Assembly: GCA_964485855.1 (NCBI GenBank)
Contig: CAZAKI010000038.1
Coordinates: 1 to 18,779 of the forward strand
Length of the DNA stretch: 18,779 bases
Reading direction: 5' to 3'
From: UBA993 sp964485855
GTDB lineage: Bacteria > Bacillota > Dethiobacteria > DTU022
Shown: positions 14,926-18,779 of the stretch, piece after piece
How the letters are laid out: each line of letters starts with the position of its first letter
Position numbering within the stretch: the first letter of the stretch is position 1
The notes under the pieces: generated by a model
Told to the model about the DNA's origin: nothing
The model's input: the letters and a program-made list of their open reading frames with translations, nothing else
Database searches by the model: none
Position numbers and translations under genes: made by a program

Positions 14926-16500
14926 TTATTTTTCCTCTCTCTGTTCATAGTAGCCGACTATTGCTTCAACTAAACCATCTATCGTATACTCTGCTGCTTC
15001 TAAGGCTATTTCAAGTCCATAATCCCTGGCTGTTGTCGCCGTTATTGGCCCGATCGCCGCCAAAGCTACCTGCTGAAATAACTTTCGGACAGCAGTTTGA
15101 TCAACTGTTTTTTCCGGCGATCCTGGCAATAGCATTTTCAACAGGTTGCGAACTGTGGAAGAACTGGTAAAAGTGATCATATCAACTTCATTGTTTTCTA
15201 ACAGTTTTCTAAGCATCGGGATATCCCCGTCACCAAAAACTGTGCGGTATGCTGTGACATTATCCACATAAGCGCCCAAAGCCGATAGTGCTTCAGGTAA
15301 AACAGAACGGGAAAGGTCAGCCCGGGGCAAGAGGATCCGGTCTTTTGTTTTGATCTCGTCACGCAACAATTCAATAATCGCTTCAGCCCGGTATTCTGAA
15401 GGGACATAGTCTGCCTTTAAACCATATTGCAAAAGAACTCTTTCTGTCTGCGGACCGATCGCACAGATCTTCGCTCTCGCCATGCTGCGGATATCCTTCC
15501 CACTATCCCGCAAACGGTTAAAAAAACTTTTTACCCCATTCTCACTGGTAAAAATAATCCACTGGTAAGAGGCCAAAGCGCTTAAGGCCCTGTCGAACAG
15601 TTCATAATCAAGCGGTTCGACAATCTTAATGGCCGGAAACTCTACCACCTCGGCCCCAAGGGCTGCTAATTTCGCAGCAAATACACTGGCTTGTTCGCGA
15701 GCTCTTGAGACCACGATCCGCTTGCCAAATAATGGTTTTTTCTCAAACCACTGTAACTCTTCCCGCAGGGCAACTACTTTTCCAATAACAATTACTGCCG
15801 GATTAGTATAACCTTCCTGATCCGCCCGCAGAGCCAGGTCGTCCAGAGTTCCCTTTAGGGTACGCTGCCGGGCTCCTGTTCCCTTTTCGATGATAGCGGC
15901 CGGCGTATCCGCAGCCATTCCTTCGTTCAGCAGCTTTTTAGTGATCAGGGGAAGATTTTTCATACCCATCAAAAAAATCAGGGTTCCTTGATTATGAGCC
16001 AGGTTACTCCAATTGATAGCGGATTCCAATTTCTCCGGATCTTCATGTCCAGTAATTACTGTAAACAATGAAGTAACACCGCGGTGAGTTGCCGGAATAC
16101 CGGCATAAGCAGGCACTGCCAGCGCCGAGGTTACCCCGGGGACTATTTCAAAGGGAACACCCTGTTTCTTCAACAGCTGTGCCTCTTCGCCCCCCCGACC
16201 GAAAACAAAAGGATCTCCGCCTTTCAACCTGGTAATAACCTTCCCCTCCTTAGCCTTGGCAGCCAGGAGATTATTAATTTCTTCCTGTTTAAGCATATGA
16301 CGATCAGGCAGCTTACCAACATAGATTAGCTCGGCATCTTTTGGTGCCTGCTTAAGCAAAACATCAGAAACCAGGCGATCATATACCAGGACATCGGAGT
16401 GCCTGATACATTCCAGGCCTTTACAGGTCAGCAGGCCCGGATCGCCCGGACCGGCACCCACCAGGTAAACCATCCCCTTCACGGCATTTCTGCTTTTCAT
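14926..16500 (-). CDS. cobA-hemD: Uroporphyrinogen-III C-methyltransferase / uroporphyrinogen-III synthase fusion
   Basis: This 524-residue fusion performs two consecutive steps. The C-terminal HemD domain (about residues 259-524) cyclises hydroxymethylbilane to uroporphyrinogen III. The N-terminal SUMT domain (about 10-245) then methylates it twice with S-adenosylmethionine to precorrin-2. Visible SUMT motifs are VGAGPGDPGLLTCKG (14-28) and RLKGGDPFVFGRGGEE (91-106). The HemD part begins GKRIVVSRAREQ and carries the weakly conserved family pattern up to TTARDYGLEIALEAAEYTIDGL. The same fusion is common in anaerobic Firmicutes. The gene starts at ATG three bases after the hemC stop. A second Met at codon 10 fits the usual family start but has no better ribosome site. 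Confidence 0.95.
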   Translation of the reverse strand: MKSRNAVKGMVYLVGAGPGDPGLLTCKGLECIRHSDVLVYDRLVSDVLLKQAPKDAELIYVGKLPDRHMLKQEEINNLLAAKAKEGKVITRLKGGDPFVFGRGGEEAQLLKKQGVPFEIVPGVTSALAVPAYAGIPATHRGVTSLFTVITGHEDPEKLESAINWSNLAHNQGTLIFLMGMKNLPLITKKLLNEGMAADTPAAIIEKGTGARQRTLKGTLDDLALRADQEGYTNPAVIVIGKVVALREELQWFEKKPLFGKRIVVSRAREQASVFAAKLAALGAEVVEFPAIKIVEPLDYELFDRALSALASYQWIIFTSENGVKSFFNRLRDSGKDIRSMARAKICAIGPQTERVLLQYGLKADYVPSEYRAEAIIELLRDEIKTKDRILLPRADLSRSVLPEALSALGAYVDNVTAYRTVFGDGDIPMLRKLLENNEVDMITFTSSSTVRNLLKMLLPGSPEKTVDQTAVRKLFQQVALAAIGPITATTARDYGLEIALEAAEYTIDGLVEAIVGYYEQREEK

Positions 16501-16503
16501 TAC

Positions 16504-17424
16504 TTACTCACACTCCTGCCTAATCTGATCAAGAATTGTTCCGCAACCCTGCTGAAGCATCTTTTCTGCCAGCTGAAAACCTATTCGTTCAGCCTCATTT
16601 CTGAAGCCAGATAATTTAGCGCGAATAATCTTTTCGCCATCAAGCGATGCAACCATCCCTTCTAATTTCAACTCGTCTCCATCGCAAGTAGCAAGAGCGC
16701 CTACCGGCACCTGGCAACCTCCTTCCAGTTTACTGAGGAATGCCCTTTCTGCTGTTACTGCAGCTTCAGTGGATGGGCAATTAAGTGATGCTACCAGGCC
16801 GGCAACTTCGGCATCATTATTTCTGATCTCGATGCCAATTGCCCCCTGGCCGACTGCCGGCAGACAAATGTCGGCAGGAAGCACCTCGCTGATCAAAGAA
16901 AACCAACCCATGCGGACAACCCCGGCATAAGCAAGGACAATACCATCATAGAGTCCTTCATTTAGCTTGCGCAAGCGGGTATCAAGATTACCCCGGATCG
17001 GTTGGATGCCAAGATGAGGATAGCTGTGGATTAACTGGGCTTTCCTGCGCAAGCTGCTACTGCCGATGCGAAATCCGGTCGAGGCCTCTTTTAAAGAAGA
17101 ATAATTAGCGGAACAAATCACTACGTCCCAGGGTTGCTCCCGCTTCAAAACAGCACCAAGCTTCAATTCCACTGGAAGAAGCGTTGGGACATCTTTCATG
17201 CTGTGAATGGCTAAATCGATTTCATCATTAAGCAACGCAAGCTCAAGTTCCTTAATAAATAAGCCCTTTTCATTGATCTTATTCAGCGGCAAATCACTGA
17301 TTAGATCACCGGTAGTTTTAATCGTTTTAATCTGAAATTTCCGGTCCGGGTAACGCCTTTCCAGGCCGGATTTGACTATTTCAGTCTGGATCATAGCCAA
17401 CCGGCTTCGCCTGGTACCGATCAC
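16504..17424 (-). CDS. hemC: Hydroxymethylbilane synthase (porphobilinogen deaminase)
   Basis: The enzyme joins four porphobilinogen molecules into hydroxymethylbilane. The family signature regions are all present: GTRRSRLA at the N-terminus, HSMKDVPT around residue 74, RIGSSSLRR around 119, RGNLDTRLRKL around 144 and EGGCQVPVGA around 235. The Cys of the last motif (Cys237 in this numbering) carries the dipyrromethane cofactor. The start given is a GTG, but it has no good ribosome binding site. A CTG at 17436, in frame and four codons upstream, would give the family-typical LRKFVIGTRR beginning. It sits 9 bases after AGGAG and overlaps the sirC stop codon (CTGA). The true start is probably there, giving about 310 residues. 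Confidence 0.95.
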   Translation of the reverse strand: MIGTRRSRLAMIQTEIVKSGLERRYPDRKFQIKTIKTTGDLISDLPLNKINEKGLFIKELELALLNDEIDLAIHSMKDVPTLLPVELKLGAVLKREQPWDVVICSANYSSLKEASTGFRIGSSSLRRKAQLIHSYPHLGIQPIRGNLDTRLRKLNEGLYDGIVLAYAGVVRMGWFSLISEVLPADICLPAVGQGAIGIEIRNNDAEVAGLVASLNCPSTEAAVTAERAFLSKLEGGCQVPVGALATCDGDELKLEGMVASLDGEKIIRAKLSGFRNEAERIGFQLAEKMLQQGCGTILDQIRQECE

Positions 17425-17432
17425 GAATTTTC

Positions 17433-18095
17433 TCAGTTTCTCTCTCTCCTGTCTTTTTCTTCAGCCTCAGCTATCATCTTTTTCATCATGGCGATAGCTT
17501 CTTCAGGTGTCATCTTTCTAAACTGCTCAAAAAAATGGTCTCCGGCCAGTTCTTCCAGAACTGCTTTGCGCCGTTCACCGGCAGCCAGATGATTTAGAAC
17601 TTCCAACCGGCTTTCTTTTAGAAACTGAAGATACTGATCAAATTGATCATCAAACATCCGGGCTATCTGATCTTTAATCCTGCGAGCCAGGATCGGACTG
17701 CTACCGGCTGTGGAGACAGCGATGGAAAGCAGTCCCTTTTTATAAATAGCCGGCATAAAAAAACTGCAGCTGGCCGGCTCACTTACAGTGTTAACTAAAA
17801 TACCGCGTTTCAGGCAGTCAGCAGCAGCCTGACGGTTTATTTCCGGTTTATTAGTAGCACAGATTACTAAAAATTTATGATCCAGGTAAACCGGTCGATA
17901 GATATCGGCAGTATAATCAATAAGACCGGCAGCAACCAGCGCTTTCAGCGCTTCGTTCAGAACAGGGCTGACTACAGTTAACTTAGCCCCACAGCCTTGG
18001 AGCACTTTCAACTTGCGCTCGGCAACAGCGCCTCCGCCGATAATTAGGCAGGGACGATCTCTTAAATCAACCTGCAAGGAGCAAAAGGTATCCAC
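17433..18095 (-). CDS. sirC: Precorrin-2 dehydrogenase (SirC / CysG N-terminal type)
   Basis: This 220-residue protein oxidises precorrin-2 to sirohydrochlorin with NAD+, supplying the substrate for CbiX (and for siroheme). An N-terminal Rossmann motif is visible (CLIIGGGAVAERK, residues 16-28). The segment typical of this family, STAGSSPILARRIKDQI, is present in the middle, followed by a helical C-terminal part. Length matches stand-alone members. There is no fused methyltransferase as in CysG; that activity is supplied by CobA-HemD two genes downstream. The start is GTG with a strong AGGAGG seven bases upstream. It is the first gene after the B12 riboswitch. Related proteins such as yeast Met8p also have ferrochelatase activity, but bacterial stand-alone SirC usually does not, and the sequence alone does not settle this. 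Confidence 0.9.
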   Translation of the reverse strand: MDTFCSLQVDLRDRPCLIIGGGAVAERKLKVLQGCGAKLTVVSPVLNEALKALVAAGLIDYTADIYRPVYLDHKFLVICATNKPEINRQAAADCLKRGILVNTVSEPASCSFFMPAIYKKGLLSIAVSTAGSSPILARRIKDQIARMFDDQFDQYLQFLKESRLEVLNHLAAGERRKAVLEELAGDHFFEQFRKMTPEEAIAMMKKMIAEAEEKDRRERN

Positions 18096-18105
18096 AATAC
18101 AGCCT

Positions 18106-18148
18106 CCTAAAATAATAACCCCGGCCTTCGAGGATCTAAGCCGGAGTT
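18106..18148 (-). terminator. Candidate riboswitch expression-platform hairpin 2, next to the first ribosome binding site
   Basis: On the minus strand AACTCCGGC (18148-18140) pairs fully with GCCGGGGTT (18125-18117; one G-U pair), followed by ATTATTTT. The AGGAGG ribosome binding site of the first gene (18108-18103) begins immediately afterwards. This is the best candidate for the terminator controlled by the B12 riboswitch, although its T tract is interrupted. Its 5' arm (CCGGC) could also pair with GCCGG in hairpin 1, so the two structures could be alternatives. Confidence 0.6.
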
Positions 18149-18156
18149 TTCTTTAA

Positions 18157-18190
18157 TAAAAACAGCGCCTGTGAATGCTTGCCCGGCGCC
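18157..18190 (-). terminator. Candidate riboswitch expression-platform hairpin 1
   Basis: On the minus strand GGCGCC (18190-18185) pairs with GGCGCT (18169-18164; one G-U pair) across a 15-base loop, followed by GTTTTTATT. It lies 45 bases after the aptamer. Its short stem and long loop make it weaker than the second hairpin. It could be a terminator or part of an antiterminator. Confidence 0.45.
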
Positions 18191-18234
18191 TTCTTCACCG
18201 CGACCAGCCCTTTCACTCGAAGGGGAACGTAGCG

Positions 18235-18394
18235 ACACTCAGGCAGGTCTCCTGGCTCACATTCTTTGCCTTCTCCTCCTTCCCAGCGAAAAAAGCCAGT
18301 GGAGTTTTTTGGAGTCGGCTCCTGTTTACAGTGACGGGATCGCACCGGACTTGCACCGGTTTCCCTCTTCGTCCTTAATTGGACACCTGAATGT
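18235..18394 (-). promoter_or_regulatory. Cobalamin (B12) riboswitch
   Basis: The minus strand shows the hallmark elements of the cobalamin riboswitch in order. These are a GGGAAACCGGTGCAAGTCC segment, then GATCCCGTCACTGT, a CCACTGGC...GCTGGGAAGG region, and the B12 box AGCCAGGAGACCTGCC at 18242-18257. A closing P1 stem is visible: ACATTCAGG (18394-18386) pairs along its whole length with CCTGAGTGT (18243-18235), with one G-U pair. Adenosylcobalamin-type riboswitches of this kind switch off cobalamin synthesis and transport genes when the coenzyme is plentiful. Here the switch precedes sirC-hemC-cobA/hemD-hemB-hemL-hemA-cbiQ-cbiO-lipoprotein-cbiM. Two terminator-like hairpins between the aptamer and the first start codon suggest transcriptional control. 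Confidence 0.95.
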
Positions 18395-18430
18395 ATAATA
18401 TTTAGTTTTAATAATCCTACCACAGGCAAG
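18395..18430 (-). promoter_or_regulatory. Probable promoter of the B12 riboswitch operon
   Basis: Just upstream of the riboswitch the minus strand reads TAAATATTATACATT, a good -10-like region (TATTAT at 18400-18395). No convincing -35 box is seen at the right distance; TTGCCT and TGTGGT are weak candidates. The same 11-mer TATTATACATT occurs in front of the second transcription unit (8162-8172). The exact start site is uncertain, because the 5' arm of riboswitch stem P1 begins immediately after the TATTAT. Confidence 0.4.
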
Positions 18431-18493
18431 CGGCTATGTCTACCGTGATCTTTAATTCTTACGATTCATTTACTCAGGCAAGAATTAATTATG

Positions 18494-18518
18494 GGGGGTT
18501 GGTTCCCAACCAACCCCC
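18494..18518 (-). terminator. Perfect GC-rich hairpin after the edge membrane gene
   Basis: An 11-bp perfect stem (GGGGGTTGGTT / AACCAACCCCC) with a 3-base loop lies 22 bases after the stop codon of the edge gene. On the minus strand it is followed by an A/T-rich stretch (ATAATTAATTCTT) rather than a clean T run. It is therefore a plausible but imperfect intrinsic terminator that separates the edge gene from the B12 operon. Confidence 0.6.
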
Positions 18519-18540
18519 TGATTATTACAGGAAACAGAAC

Positions 18541-18779
18541 TTAAGCGGTCTCAGTTTCAGTTCTTACCGGAACCTGCTCTGGTTCATCCTTCTTCTTCAG
18601 CATGTAGTGCATGAAAGCACCGGAGCCAAATAGTACTGCAGCCAGGTGGATCAACCATCCGACATAAGGAATTCTGAAAATCAAGGCCAAAACAAGTACG
18701 CCAATCAGCGTGACCCATACCGGGTGCAGCTCTTTGCCCAGCTTCTCCAAGGCCAGACTGGCCAGGAAATAGCCGGCGA
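18541..18779 (-). CDS. C-terminal part of a membrane protein (possibly bactofilin-like polymer-forming protein), cut by the window edge
   Basis: Only the last 78 codons are inside the window; the reading frame is open to the edge, so the start lies beyond 18779. A TTG at 18750 is in frame, but the upstream residues (AGYFLASLA) continue the same hydrophobic character, so I treat it as internal. The visible part has one or two membrane segments (WVTLIGVLVLALIF, then VGWLIHLAAVLFGSGAFMHY). It ends in a charged cytosolic-type tail with KKKDEPE and alternating Glu/Thr. The IPYVGWLIHLAAVLFGSGA pattern resembles the membrane C-terminus found after polymer-forming (bactofilin-like) domains in Firmicutes; that is recollection of the family and unproven here. 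It is separated from the B12 genes by a hairpin and a new promoter, so it is probably a separate transcription unit. Confidence 0.6.
   Translation of the reverse strand, partial: AGYFLASLALEKLGKELHPVWVTLIGVLVLALIFRIPYVGWLIHLAAVLFGSGAFMHYMLKKKDEPEQVPVRTETETA

Noticed and set aside
18136..18429. A 97-residue minus-strand open frame across the leader
   Set aside because: It coincides with the cobalamin riboswitch and its hairpins; the encoded peptide has no protein-like pattern.
1..18779. Possible tRNA genes, CRISPR arrays, insertion sequences with transposase genes, or phage genes
   Set aside because: None was seen on reading through either strand; the only repeat structures are the palindromic elements and short repeats listed.

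Overview
The window is one continuous tetrapyrrole and cobalamin (vitamin B12) biosynthesis locus. Every recognisable gene lies on the minus strand, so transcription runs from high to low coordinates. The genes belong to the anaerobic (early cobalt insertion) pathway: CbiX, CbiL, CbiF, CbiG, CbiD, CbiE, CbiT, CbiH, CbiJ and CbiC. The presence of CbiD, CbiG and CbiX, the CobA-HemD fusion, the glutamyl-tRNA (C5) route, an ECF-type cobalt transporter, strong Shine-Dalgarno sites and frequent GTG/TTG starts together suggest an anaerobic Firmicute of the Clostridia/Peptococcia type. That assignment is inference; no marker gene for taxonomy is present.

Layout in transcription order. At the right edge is the C-terminal end of an unrelated membrane protein (18541-18779), followed by a hairpin. 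Next comes a 445-base leader (18096-18540) holding a promoter-like -10 element, a clear cobalamin riboswitch and two candidate terminator hairpins. Transcription unit 1 then encodes precorrin-2 dehydrogenase, HemC, CobA-HemD, HemB, HemL and HemA, which make precorrin-2/sirohydrochlorin from glutamyl-tRNA. It continues with the cobalt transporter proteins CbiQ and CbiO, a His-rich lipoprotein of unknown family, and CbiM. A strong, long hairpin with a T tract follows cbiM (8236-8302).

Transcription unit 2 probably starts from a promoter near 8165. It begins with a small secreted/membrane protein resembling the NikL-type auxiliary subunits of nickel/cobalt ECF transporters. It then runs through cbiX, cbiC, cbiD, cbiE, cbiT, cbiL, cbiF, cbiG, cbiH and cbiJ. 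Most junctions overlap by 1-14 bases or nearly abut, as expected for translational coupling. Downstream of cbiJ is a large near-perfect inverted repeat (68-150) that looks like a dispersed REP/MITE-type element.

Together the genes cover glutamyl-tRNA to the last corrin-ring step (cobyrinic acid) plus cobalt uptake. The later genes (cbiA, cbiP, cbiB, cobU/S/T) and heme-specific genes are not in the window. The transporter has no recognisable CbiN. Two extracytoplasmic proteins, the His-rich lipoprotein and the NikL-like protein, occupy the places where such an auxiliary subunit would be expected. This is the most interesting biological feature seen. A palindrome-rich in-frame insertion in cbiG is the second.
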